From Candidatus Peregrinibacteria bacterium (GTDB lineage Bacteria > Patescibacteriota > Gracilibacteria > UM-FILTER-43-11), in the NCBI GenBank assembly GCA_030637565.1, contig DAOWGG010000167.1, forward strand, positions 1 through 13,637: a DNA stretch of 13,637 nt. Reading direction: 5' to 3'. Position numbers and translations under genes: made by a program. A model generated the notes under the pieces. That model made no database searches and had not been told where the DNA came from. It was given only the letters and a program-made list of their open reading frames with translations. This document shows positions 6,365 to 13,637 of the stretch, in pieces (position 1 is the stretch's first letter; every line of letters starts with the position of its first letter).

Positions 6365-6393
6365 ATTTTATCATTTTTTCCCCAAAATATCAA
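6365..6393 (-). promoter_or_regulatory. Sigma70-like promoter for rsbW-STAS
   Basis: On the minus strand TTGATA (6388-6393), a 17-bp spacer and TAAAAT (6365-6370) are found, with TGA directly before the -10 box (extended -10). Transcription would start near 6358, about 20 nt before the rsbW ATG. It lies in the 92-nt gap after lepB, so the module can be read independently of lepB, for which no terminator is seen. Confidence 0.72.
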
Positions 6394-6429
6394 GGGGTTT
6401 CACTGGTTTTTGGTGCTTTTAGGCTGGCT

Positions 6430-7413
6430 TTATTCGGATTCCAAAACACCTCCGGATATCAATCTTAAGTTTTCAGGGGGCCAAAGAACAATTAAAACAC
6501 GTCCACTAATATTTTCTTCGCTGATATAGGGAGTATAAGTCTCATCAATGGGAGAAAACCAATGTCGGGAGTCATTACTGTGATTACGATTGTCTCCTAG
6601 TGCGAAATAGTGACCCTCAGGAACCTTAAATTCATTTTCACCAGGGGTTTTTTTGAAATAAGTATGAAATCTATTCTCCTCATTTAAATAAACTTCATCC
6701 AGCTCTACAAATTCATCACCTTCAAGTGCTTTTAAATAAGTTCGCCCATTTTCAATACGGATAATATCTCCAGGAATTCCGACAATCCTTTTAACAAAAA
6801 ATTCTGGCCCTGTGGAATTATAAATTCTTAAAGAATATTTCTCGTTAGGGCGACCCTGAATAGCAATAGCTTTTTGGTCAATTTCATTGTCACTAACTAA
6901 TTTCTTAGTCGATTGGTTCCAGCTTAGGTCAGCAGACACTCCATCGTCCTTTTGTCCGCTAGACTGAAAATAGATCAAGTCATTTTCACGAACTCTATCT
7001 TGGCAGAACCACAAGCGTCGCACGAGTTCGTTCTGACAATAAAATACCTTTTTATCTGCTTGTAAATTGCTGATATCAAGCATTCCTAACCCTTGGTCAT
7101 CTGTATTAACCGTTTCATTGAATTTATAGGAATATTTATTGGTAATTGGTGGGAGAAAAACAATAGGATCACCGCGACTGGGTTCCCCAAGATGGTAACT
7201 GAGCTTGTCGATTAAAATAAATTCATCATTATGAAGCGTATCAGCCATAGAAGACCCGATCACGCGAAAGGGAGAAATAAGAAAGGTTCGAATAAGGACA
7301 ACTAAAACAATAATAACAACTGCATTGTAAAGAATATCAGCCATAAAGAGGCCAAATTCCTTCAACGGGCGCTTAAAATAATTTTTGTGATTTGGCTTTT
7401 TATGCATTTTCAT
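6430..7413 (-). CDS. lepB: Signal peptidase I with large insertion
   Basis: Type I signal peptidase cuts signal peptides from exported proteins at the outer face of the membrane. Residues about 24-46 form the single N-terminal membrane anchor. Conserved boxes follow: VIGSSMADTL, with nucleophile Ser55 (Asp replaces the usual Pro of SMxPTL); RGDPIVFLPP (80-89); FVKRIVGIPGD, with the general base Lys208; and GDNRNHSNDSRHWF (273-286). Between the second and third boxes lie about 115 residues (90-204) that compact Gram-positive SipS-type enzymes of ~185 residues lack. They include YCQNELVRRLWFCQD, with two Cys (126, 137) that could form an extracellular disulfide. The start could be MKMHKK (7413) or MHKK (7407); no Shine-Dalgarno. 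It diverges from the PH-like gene across 71 nt. The catalytic call is secure; the role of the insertion is unknown. Confidence 0.94.
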   Translation of the reverse strand: MKMHKKPNHKNYFKRPLKEFGLFMADILYNAVVIIVLVVLIRTFLISPFRVIGSSMADTLHNDEFILIDKLSYHLGEPSRGDPIVFLPPITNKYSYKFNETVNTDDQGLGMLDISNLQADKKVFYCQNELVRRLWFCQDRVRENDLIYFQSSGQKDDGVSADLSWNQSTKKLVSDNEIDQKAIAIQGRPNEKYSLRIYNSTGPEFFVKRIVGIPGDIIRIENGRTYLKALEGDEFVELDEVYLNEENRFHTYFKKTPGENEFKVPEGHYFALGDNRNHSNDSRHWFSPIDETYTPYISEENISGRVLIVLWPPENLRLISGGVLESE

Positions 7414-7457
7414 ACGGGGAAATTAACGCCCATAAAGATTAAAGGGATTTTAAGTTA

Positions 7458-7486
7458 TTTACAAGGTTTTTCATTTTTGCAATAAT
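7458..7486 (+). promoter_or_regulatory. Sigma70-like promoter overlapping the first ATG of the PH-like gene
   Basis: TTTACA (7458-7463), a 17-bp spacer and AATAAT (7481-7486) are preceded by TGC directly before the -10 (extended -10). Transcription would start near 7493. The ATG at 7485 lies inside the -10 box and upstream of that start, so it cannot be used from this promoter. Confidence 0.65.
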
Positions 7487-7508
7487 GGGAGCGAAAATAA
7501 AAATAAAA

Positions 7509-8084
7509 ATGATCATCGATAAAATTATATTTGCAAAGCATCTCGAGGAAGGGGAGAAAATCCTCTATTCAGTGCACAAGCATTGGGTTGAAATGGTGAA
7601 ATCAGGAATAGAGGTGGGCTTTTTCGGGCTTCTCCTCCCATGGACACTGTACCTAATTGGGTTCAATACTGAATTGTTCTTTTGGGTGGCGGTGCTTTGG
7701 TCAGTTTTTGCCTATATCCGTTTTATGTACGTTTTGATTGATTGGTATTCAGACACGTGGCTGATAACCACGATGAGTATCATCACCATCGAGTGGAAAG
7801 GGGTTTTTAGTAACAATGCGGCTCGTCTTGGATATGAAGATGTAGAAGGGGCGGCTTATGAGATTAAGGGGTTTTGGGGCACGATCCTTCGCTATGGATG
7901 CATGACACTTCGTGTAATGTCAGGGTCTCATGCTCAGCTTAAAAATGTTGCCAATCCTAAAAAAGCCGAATTGGCGATAGCTCGCTTTCAAGATCAGTTT
8001 TTGAACGATCGGAATATGCAAGACACCGATAGTCTAAAAGCCCTTCTTTCTAGCTTAGTCGCTCATCATAACCGAAATAAATAA
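7509..8084 (+). CDS. Two-helix membrane protein with bacterial PH-like domain
   Basis: I place the start at the ATG at 7509 (MIIDKIIF, 191 residues) rather than at the in-frame ATG at 7485, because the latter is inside a good promoter -10 box. The leader would then be about 16 nt and A-rich. The protein opens with HLEEGEKILYSVHKHW (11-26), typical of YdbS-like proteins with a bacterial PH domain, then has two membrane helices (about 34-52 and 56-77). A soluble domain follows from about 82 to 155: DTWLITTMSIITIEWKGVFS, with a later FWGTILRYGCMTLRVMSG. This matches the usual order of helix pair then PH-like fold. A role is not known; such proteins are thought to act at the inner membrane. It heads a plus-strand group with the HEPN-like gene and coaE. 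Confidence 0.75.
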   Translation: MIIDKIIFAKHLEEGEKILYSVHKHWVEMVKSGIEVGFFGLLLPWTLYLIGFNTELFFWVAVLWSVFAYIRFMYVLIDWYSDTWLITTMSIITIEWKGVFSNNAARLGYEDVEGAAYEIKGFWGTILRYGCMTLRVMSGSHAQLKNVANPKKAELAIARFQDQFLNDRNMQDTDSLKALLSSLVAHHNRNK

Positions 8085-8104
8085 ATCGCCCAGTGGCAGC
8101 GATT
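8084..8104 (+). other. Small hairpin after the PH-like gene
   Basis: AATCGC (8084-8089) and GCGATT (8099-8104) pair, and CC/GG extends the stem across a 2-nt bulge. It begins at the last base of the stop codon. No U-tract follows, so it is not a convincing terminator; it could be an RNA processing or stability element within the operon. Confidence 0.3.
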
Positions 8105-8139
8105 CCCAATGCCTCCAAAAACAAAAATAAAAAACAAAA

Positions 8140-8544
8140 ATGAAAATTTTCCTAATTATTGTGACAGCATTTGTCACAATTGATGTCCTGATTGTCTCTT
8201 ATGTCATCTGGCGTCGATCACGAAAAAAAATACCAGAAAAAGAACTTCAAAAAGTTCAAAAGACATGGAAGGCGATTATTCGTCAAAAAGATAAGAAGCA
8301 TGCCATTTTAGATGCGGATAAATTGCTGGATCACGCATTGTATTTACATGGATATAGAGGGAGTTTAGGAGGGAAGCTAAAAAAAGCAACTCCGCTTTTT
8401 AAAAATATAAATAAAGTGTGGGCCGCTCATAAAATAAGAAACAATATTGCCCATCAAATCAATTACGATGTGGATGAAAAAACATACCGAAATACCATGA
8501 TGACCTTTAAACAGGCTTTTCGTGATTTAAAAATGTTCAAATAG
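8140..8544 (+). CDS. Membrane-anchored protein with HEPN-like Rx4H motif
   Basis: The 134-residue protein has one N-terminal membrane helix (about 3-24), followed by a basic stretch RRSRKK (25-30) that places the rest in the cytoplasm. The soluble part is all-helical: a charged helix (33-52), HAILDADKLLDHALYLHGY (54-72), and then VWAAHKIRNNIAHQ (93-106). R100-N-N-I-A-H105 fits the Rx4-6H signature of HEPN-fold proteins, many of which are RNases in toxin or immunity systems; others only bind. I recall similar helical proteins with a HKxRNxxAH motif as conserved hypotheticals in Patescibacteria. No antitoxin-like partner is adjacent. The ATG has an A-rich leader without Shine-Dalgarno. coaE starts 7 nt after its stop (TAG, the only one here). 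RNase activity is not shown. Confidence 0.62.
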   Translation: MKIFLIIVTAFVTIDVLIVSYVIWRRSRKKIPEKELQKVQKTWKAIIRQKDKKHAILDADKLLDHALYLHGYRGSLGGKLKKATPLFKNINKVWAAHKIRNNIAHQINYDVDEKTYRNTMMTFKQAFRDLKMFK

Positions 8545-8551
8545 TAATTCT

Positions 8552-9151
8552 ATGATTCTTGGTATTACAGGCATCAGTGGCTCAGGAAAACACACGGCGG
8601 CTCAAGCCCTCAAAAAAAGAGGGTGGGTGGTTTTGGATGCAGATAAAATTGCTCATAATTCTTATCGACCCTATACGAGTGTTTGGAAGGGGGTTGTAAA
8701 AGAGTTTGGAGAAGGGGTTTTAAATGAAAATGATACAATTAACCGTGTTAAATTGGGTAAAATTGTGTTTAATGCGGCAGATCCAGAGGGGGCTAAGTCC
8801 GCCCTAGAAAAACTCAATAAAATAACGCACCCTTACGTAAAACGAAAGATAAAAGACACCATTCATCGTTATTTTCGCAGAGGGTCTAATATCGCAGTGG
8901 TAGTGGCTCTTTGGGAGGGGCTAAAGCTCAGGACTTACTGCGAGAAAATGTTGCTAATTAAGGCTAAACCCGAGCTTAGAATGTACCGAACGCAAAAACG
9001 TGATGGAATTTCAGAAGAAACTTATCAAATGCGTATCAGAAGCCAAACAGAGCCAAAAGATCCTCATTTTGCCATTGAAAACAGTGGAGGAATGAAGGAA
9101 TTTACAGAAGCTGTTAGTACCTTGGCAGAAAAGTTAGAATCAGTAAAATAA
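8552..9151 (+). CDS. coaE: Dephospho-CoA kinase (divergent)
   Basis: CoaE adds the 3' phosphate to dephospho-CoA with ATP, the last step of coenzyme A synthesis, in the cytoplasm. The 199 residues match family length. The P-loop is GISGSGKHT (7-15), followed by VVLDADKIAH (26-35), the substrate Asp motif. Next come NRVKLGKIVFN, ITHPYVKRKI (the usual HPxV) and ALWEGL in the place of the normal LLxExGL. Near the end, RMYRTQKRDGISEETYQMRIRSQ matches the lid helix, and IENSG stands where the family normally has N-x-G/S. Several substitutions make it divergent, so another small P-loop kinase of this family cannot be excluded. The start lies 7 nt after the preceding stop without a Shine-Dalgarno, implying co-transcription with it. 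Confidence 0.83.
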   Translation: MILGITGISGSGKHTAAQALKKRGWVVLDADKIAHNSYRPYTSVWKGVVKEFGEGVLNENDTINRVKLGKIVFNAADPEGAKSALEKLNKITHPYVKRKIKDTIHRYFRRGSNIAVVVALWEGLKLRTYCEKMLLIKAKPELRMYRTQKRDGISEETYQMRIRSQTEPKDPHFAIENSGGMKEFTEAVSTLAEKLESVK

Positions 9152-9181
9152 CTCATTTTTTCAATAAAGAATAAAAAATAG

Positions 9182-9210
9182 TTGACAAAAAGCGCAAAAA
9201 TCATTATGAT
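9182..9210 (+). promoter_or_regulatory. Strong sigma70-like promoter for the WG-repeat locus
   Basis: A perfect TTGACA (9182-9187), a 17-bp spacer and TATGAT (9205-9210) precede the large gene. Transcription would start near 9217, giving a leader of about 21 nt to the ATG at 9238. The sequence before the ATG is pyrimidine-rich (TAACCCCCTCTGC), the opposite of a Shine-Dalgarno. Confidence 0.85.
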
Positions 9211-9237
9211 AATCACCTTTTTGTTAACCCCCTCTGC

Positions 9238-12200
9238 ATGTCGAGCAAGAAAAGTCCAAATTCATCCCCTTCTTTTGGGAGATCGGACGTACCAGAGCCG
9301 AAATTGGTAGGAAGTTCAAAATCAAAGCCCTTAAGTGATATGAATCGGGTCGAGGTGGAGAATTATATTGTTGGTCTGGAAAGAGTGGTCGATATTTATA
9401 AAGGAACAGATCGCACTGTCGCTAAGGGTAATTTAGATAAAGTCAGACAATATTATCTGGATCGTTTTGAGGAAGAGGATGAGGAGTTGACATCAGCCCC
9501 ATCTGGAGAATCTTCTGATGATGTTTTTGTAGACTTAGAGGATATAGATTTTGAGCTCGATGCTGGTGGGGATATTTTTGGAAACTCGACACTATCCACA
9601 TCACCTTCTGCCCCTGAGAATACTTTGGATTACGATGAAATTGTGGATTATAAGGGGGAAAGTAAGAGAATAAGAGATTTAGATGAAGACGTTATTTATA
9701 CCCTTGAGGACTTGGAAAAAAATCGAGCTGAAATGGAGGAGGATCAATATGACTTTTTAAGACAGTTGATAATGAGCGGGCAAATGCTAACCCAGAAGCC
9801 CGATGAGCAAGACCCTCTTAAAATGCAGGCGAAAATGGACGCTGCACGGCAGCAGGATGAAAAAAACAAGAAAGAACATTGTTTAAGTTTTTTTATGCGG
9901 CCCGATGAGGATCCAAGAAGCTTAAAAAGAAAAATTACCGCTTTTCAGGAGATACTGACCGAAGGTGAAGTAGGTGACATTGGTCCATTTGATCTGTTAA
10001 AAAAAGAGGGAAAAATATGGATTGTTTTCAAAAATGAAGGAATGGGAATTGAATTGGAGGAGAGTCATGTTGTTCTTTGGATCAAGTTAATGAATAGCGT
10101 GGGGAGCATGGGGGCATTAAGGACAGTAGAGGAGGTTAGAAGTGCAGGTGGGGAAAGTATATTGTCAAAAATTAAGAATTTACCTAAAACTAAATCAGAT
10201 GAAATTTTAGTAAAAGGCAGTGCTTCAGAGGTCTCTAGGCATATTACTCAGGAGATTGAAACCAGTGGGGATTTAGTTTTGCAGAAAGAGATCAAAGCGA
10301 TGGACGACTATCAGGATCGATTGGATGAGACAAAAGAAGCGGTTGAAAAAGGGGGATTTCAAATTCCTCATTTGGATGCTTTTGTTGATTTAGGAGGAAA
10401 AATAGGAGAAGAGGATCGATTTGGAATGAGGCCTGTGGAGTATGAGGGGAAGTTTAACTTTATCGATCGAAACAACATGTCAGTTTATGCTTCGAATTTT
10501 GATGACTGGTTTGATGAAATCGGAGCATTCAAACTTCAGACACTGAATACGGGCTTGAATTTAAAAAGCGTTACTGCCCTCGTTAAACATCAGGGGGAAT
10601 TTAAATTTTTAGAAAGTGATGGAACCTTATATAAATTAGATGAACAAAAAATACTCATTGAGGACGCCAGTGTGTTTGATGAGGTTGGCTTGGAGGATCA
10701 GTACGGATTAAGATGTGTGAAGTGGAATGGCCTTTATAATTTTGTCGATTCAAAAAATAGAATTTTAAGCTCGGAGAAATGGTTCAGTGAAGTGAGTCCT
10801 TTTAGATCGGTTGCCATCCCAAGATTAGCGGAGTCGGAATCAAAAATGCCAATTTCTCTAGTTAAGGTGGATGGTGAAATGCACTTTTTTATTCCGTCAG
10901 GAAGACTCCATACTCCTTCATTTGATGAGCTTAAAGAATACTTCAAATCAGAAGGAGCTGAAGAAGGCGCTTGGAGCAAGATCGAATTTATTAATCCTGA
11001 AACCGAGCCTCCTCAAATGATTTATTTAGACAGCTTTAGCCGACGCTTAAGAGCGCGTTCAGAACGACATCAAGATGATTTAGAGCGGGCTAATGCATTT
11101 GCTAAATTGGCTGATGACATCGATAGTTTAGAAGGACATCAGGATGCACGGCTGGACTGGGGAATTGCCCTTTTAATTATTAAGGAGAAGCTTCAAGATT
11201 CAACTCTTCCCGCTTACGACAAAAGACATTTTTTATTTGAACTCAACTCAGTGGCGATGGCTGCCAATGTTCAGTCGGAAGAATTCAGCCCATCAGAAAT
11301 CGATCGTTACAAATGGCAAGAATGCGGAACATTCGATGGGGGGATGGTTGTTAATGTTGAAACCGAAGAGGGTACTCAATCCACACTCACCGACTTTGAT
11401 GGTAACCTGCTTTATCCGGAGGGTCAGTTCTTTGAATATATTGGTCCTTTTACAGGAAATTTGGCGGTCGTGAGAAAGAAAGGAAAATACAATTTTATTA
11501 ATCGAGCTGATGGAAAATTATTAGTCGATGGCAGGTGGTTCGATGAAGCTCACGAATTTCATGCGGGACTATCACGTGTTCGCACAGGAAATCGTTGGAA
11601 TTTTATCCATTGTAACAATGGCCTGATCAGTGAAAGAGGTTATGAAAATGCAAAAGACTTCAATAATAAAACAGGGCAGGCAGAAGTATATATAAATGGA
11701 ATGTGGATCAGTATTGACCAGAACGGAGCGAGCATGATGTCCGTAATGACGCGTATGTTTGCAAGCTTCAGAAGAAGAAAGAAAACAGGCGATATTCCAT
11801 CCGTTTTAAATTTAAGAGAAGAAGGAGGAGAAGATATTTTAAGGGCTCCGTTGCCATTGAACCGTCGAATCCATGTGGTTTTTAGCGAATTGCTAAAAGA
11901 ATTTCCAAAAAATGCCTTTAAAATCACTCAGCTATTTGGTTATTTTAAAGCAGATATAGATGGAGCAATAAAGACAGGGGAGAAGGTGAATATAATTACT
12001 TTAAATGGAATTTTGATGAGTCGAATAAGTCAATTCAAACTCCCTGAAGCTCTTAAGAAAAGATTGAGAAGTTTCGTTGCAAGGATGGATAATGAGGATT
12101 TTAACGGAAAGGAAATGCCAAAATTACCAGTTGATTTTTTATCTATTTTTAAAGAAGTTTTAAATAGCTGTAGTCATCAGGAAGAAGGAAGGCTTTTGAG

Positions 12201-13116
12201 GTTACTTCGTCGAATGGAGTTAAGAATAAGCAGGGTGAGTTGTTTGGATAAAAAAGAGGTATTTAAGGTATCGATGGAAATGGAGCAGTTGATTAAGAAT
12301 TCTAAATTGGAGGACAAAACGAAAAGGAAAGTGAAGCATTTAATGTGGTCAGTTATGAATAATGAAGGGGTTTATTTTAAAGGAGGAGGGTCTATTGTTA
12401 AACATAGACCAAAAACGTTGGCAGCAAAAGGGTCTCAAAGAGTCATTAGAAAAGCGATCAAGAGAGATCTAAGCCGGTTAGTAGGGAATCCAGTGACTTA
12501 TTTCCGTAACGTTTGTGAGCTTGCAGAAGCAGGTAGATGGAGTGAAGCTCAATGGAGATATGAAAAGCTAATGGAGGCACGGCCTGATTATAAATTTAAG
12601 CAAATTAAACTCGCGACATTATTAAATGAATGTTTCAATAAAAAAAGAATGGAAATGGAGGCTTTGTCACAATGGGAAAGCGAGCTATTGAAAGGTGAAT
12701 TAGTTGAAATACGAAAATTCATGCTTCAAGTTTACTCAGCAGCACAAAAAAGACAGCCAAAAAATGCCGATATTTGCTTTAATTTAGGGTTAATAAAAGA
12801 AGATATGGCGAGCGCAAAAGACAATTGGCTCAGAAAGCTCTTTGTTGTACAGCCTGAACAAAAAGAAGCGAAAGAGCTTCTTGTACGAGCGTCACAGTTA
12901 AGGTCAGGAAGTGAAGAGATTCAAGAGAAAAGAAAAAGCATTTCTCGTATGATTTTCGGAAGGCGCTTCCGACTTGCTGTTTTGGTAACGCTAGGCCTTT
13001 CGGCTGCAGCAGTCACAAACTATAAGCCTGCGAATGATTTATATCAAAAATGGGAACAGTCCCAATACAATCCATTTAGAACAGGCGATTCAAATGGGAA
13101 AAAAAGCAATAAATAA
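9238..13116 (+). CDS. Large WG-repeat protein with acidic N-terminus and TPR-like C-terminus
   Basis: I do not know the function of this 1292-residue protein. Residues 1-34 are Ser/Pro/Lys-rich and disordered; 35-75 are helical; 76-112 are strongly acidic (EEEDEEL, DDVFVDLEDIDFELD). WG-like beta modules (PF14903-type) follow in two blocks: centred at 406, 455, 500 and 548 (45-49 residue spacing) and at 751, 787 and 823 (36 residue spacing). The core here is YNFI, FNFI or WNFI after a Gly-x pair rather than the common WGYI. About 600-690 is helical. The region 865-1060 is basic and helical; 1085-1220 looks TPR-like (AEAGRWSEAQWRYEKLMEARP, NADICFNLGLIKEDM). A hydrophobic segment at 1244-1261 could anchor the C-terminus. 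The gene has its own promoter and is followed 13 nt on by another unknown gene. The C-terminal third looks AT-richer than aroE or hisS. The start is fixed by the promoter. Confidence 0.75.
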   Translation: MSSKKSPNSSPSFGRSDVPEPKLVGSSKSKPLSDMNRVEVENYIVGLERVVDIYKGTDRTVAKGNLDKVRQYYLDRFEEEDEELTSAPSGESSDDVFVDLEDIDFELDAGGDIFGNSTLSTSPSAPENTLDYDEIVDYKGESKRIRDLDEDVIYTLEDLEKNRAEMEEDQYDFLRQLIMSGQMLTQKPDEQDPLKMQAKMDAARQQDEKNKKEHCLSFFMRPDEDPRSLKRKITAFQEILTEGEVGDIGPFDLLKKEGKIWIVFKNEGMGIELEESHVVLWIKLMNSVGSMGALRTVEEVRSAGGESILSKIKNLPKTKSDEILVKGSASEVSRHITQEIETSGDLVLQKEIKAMDDYQDRLDETKEAVEKGGFQIPHLDAFVDLGGKIGEEDRFGMRPVEYEGKFNFIDRNNMSVYASNFDDWFDEIGAFKLQTLNTGLNLKSVTALVKHQGEFKFLESDGTLYKLDEQKILIEDASVFDEVGLEDQYGLRCVKWNGLYNFVDSKNRILSSEKWFSEVSPFRSVAIPRLAESESKMPISLVKVDGEMHFFIPSGRLHTPSFDELKEYFKSEGAEEGAWSKIEFINPETEPPQMIYLDSFSRRLRARSERHQDDLERANAFAKLADDIDSLEGHQDARLDWGIALLIIKEKLQDSTLPAYDKRHFLFELNSVAMAANVQSEEFSPSEIDRYKWQECGTFDGGMVVNVETEEGTQSTLTDFDGNLLYPEGQFFEYIGPFTGNLAVVRKKGKYNFINRADGKLLVDGRWFDEAHEFHAGLSRVRTGNRWNFIHCNNGLISERGYENAKDFNNKTGQAEVYINGMWISIDQNGASMMSVMTRMFASFRRRKKTGDIPSVLNLREEGGEDILRAPLPLNRRIHVVFSELLKEFPKNAFKITQLFGYFKADIDGAIKTGEKVNIITLNGILMSRISQFKLPEALKKRLRSFVARMDNEDFNGKEMPKLPVDFLSIFKEVLNSCSHQEEGRLLRLLRRMELRISRVSCLDKKEVFKVSMEMEQLIKNSKLEDKTKRKVKHLMWSVMNNEGVYFKGGGSIVKHRPKTLAAKGSQRVIRKAIKRDLSRLVGNPVTYFRNVCELAEAGRWSEAQWRYEKLMEARPDYKFKQIKLATLLNECFNKKRMEMEALSQWESELLKGELVEIRKFMLQVYSAAQKRQPKNADICFNLGLIKEDMASAKDNWLRKLFVVQPEQKEAKELLVRASQLRSGSEEIQEKRKSISRMIFGRRFRLAVLVTLGLSAAAVTNYKPANDLYQKWEQSQYNPFRTGDSNGKKSNK

Positions 13117-13129
13117 GCTTAGTTGATTT

Positions 13130-13637
13130 ATGAAAATTCCTCCAAGAAAACCATCATTTTTCGACAAAGACTCAGCCGACAGTAGTAGGTTGAGAGATTT
13201 GGTTCACTACATCAACACGCTTATCCTTGAGGGCGGCTCATCAGATAAGTCTATTTCAGAAAGACTGGTCTTATTGGTAAAAAATGCTTATATTCCAGAT
13301 TCAGTAAAAGAAAAATTGGAACAATTTTACCAAGATCAGGAGGGTGAAAGTTCACTTTTGGTCAGTGATATGCGATCGGGTCAATTGCTAGGCTTATGTA
13401 CAAATGAAGAACAAAGAGGGGTTTTAAAAGATTTAATTCATTATTTGAACTCATTTGTTCAAAGAAGGTCATCGTTAAAAGGGGGGAAAGGAGGGGGTAC
13501 TCAGAAAAACGATATTCTCGCAATCACAGAGACGGACATACTGCATTGGAGAGTGGCCAATTTTTTCCGAATGAAGTTAAGACGATCTTTGCATCAGCCT
13601 TTCGATACGGAAGAGATCAGAAAAGAGCTCGATACCT
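13130..13637 (+). CDS. Unknown protein, N-terminal part (3' truncated)
   Basis: A frame opens with ATG at 13130, 13 nt after the WG-repeat gene, and stays open to the window edge (169 residues seen). The start is MKIPPRKPSFFDKDSADSS, a disordered Pro/Lys/Ser-rich leader much like that of the neighbour. A helical segment RLRDLVHYINTL (residues about 20-31) recurs as VLKDLIHYLNSF (about 103-114), so the protein seems to contain a repeated helical unit. A Gly/Lys-rich linker (KGGKGGGTQKND) follows the second copy. No membrane helix is seen in the visible part. No family is recognised. The short spacing and similar leader suggest it belongs to the same locus as the WG-repeat protein, perhaps as a relative. 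No Shine-Dalgarno precedes the ATG. Confidence 0.7.
   Translation, partial: MKIPPRKPSFFDKDSADSSRLRDLVHYINTLILEGGSSDKSISERLVLLVKNAYIPDSVKEKLEQFYQDQEGESSLLVSDMRSGQLLGLCTNEEQRGVLKDLIHYLNSFVQRRSSLKGGKGGGTQKNDILAITETDILHWRVANFFRMKLRRSLHQPFDTEEIRKELDT

Noticed and set aside
6379..6396. CCCC...GGGG hairpin downstream of lepB as terminator
   Set aside because: Only four GC pairs with a ten-base loop, and on the minus strand it is followed by A residues rather than U; the segment is better read as part of the rsbW promoter.
9152..9176. AT-only inverted sequence after coaE as terminator
   Set aside because: The arms are imperfect A/T runs without GC pairs, so the stem would be unstable.
1..13637. UGA recoded as Gly (code 25) suggested by absence of UGA stops
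   Set aside because: All long genes are intact under the standard code with no in-frame UGA, which would be common if it were recoded; the bias to UAA fits AT-rich composition.

Overview
The window looks like a chromosomal segment of an uncultured bacterium, probably of the Patescibacteria/CPR radiation, with a Peregrinibacteria-like lineage as a low-confidence guess. The reasons are a DUF4012-type protein end, the mix of conserved but oddly built housekeeping genes (a signal peptidase I with a large insertion, a divergent CoaE), and many small membrane-anchored proteins of unknown role. The standard code fits: every long frame closes without internal UGA. All complete genes stop with UAA except one UAG. 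No gene has a recognisable Shine-Dalgarno sequence. Where a promoter can be read, the leader is only about 15-35 nt and AT-rich.

Layout. 1-842 (+): the end of a DUF4012-type protein followed 2 nt later by a single-domain rhodanese. 922-7413 (-): read right to left, this block holds lepB (signal peptidase I), an RsbW/SpoIIAB-type anti-sigma kinase, a STAS anti-anti-sigma protein with a 6 x 15-residue Pro/Ala/Glu tail, an intrinsic terminator that overlaps the start of the next transcript, an orphan membrane-anchored peptide-binding protein, hisS and aroE. 7485-13637 (+): a bacterial-PH-like membrane protein, a membrane-anchored protein with an HEPN-like Rx4H motif, coaE, then (from its own strong promoter) a 1292-residue WG-repeat protein and the start of another unknown protein 13 nt later.

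The gap between hisS and the peptide-binding gene (3116-3414) is the main non-coding region. It contains a GC-richer island with several hairpins and a good intrinsic terminator. G-U pairs make these stems continuous only in plus-strand RNA, so I propose an unannotated structured RNA. Three intergenic spots (1755-1803, 3187-3219, 5716-5764) carry related AT-rich, heptad-periodic sequence.

Functionally, the RsbW/STAS pair forms a partner-switch module with no sigma factor or phosphatase in view and with the gene order reversed from the classical one. AroE, HisS and CoaE are metabolic or translation housekeeping. The right-hand third is a large accessory locus of unknown role. Four sigma70-like promoters with 17-bp spacers could be read directly; one moves the start of the PH-like gene downstream.
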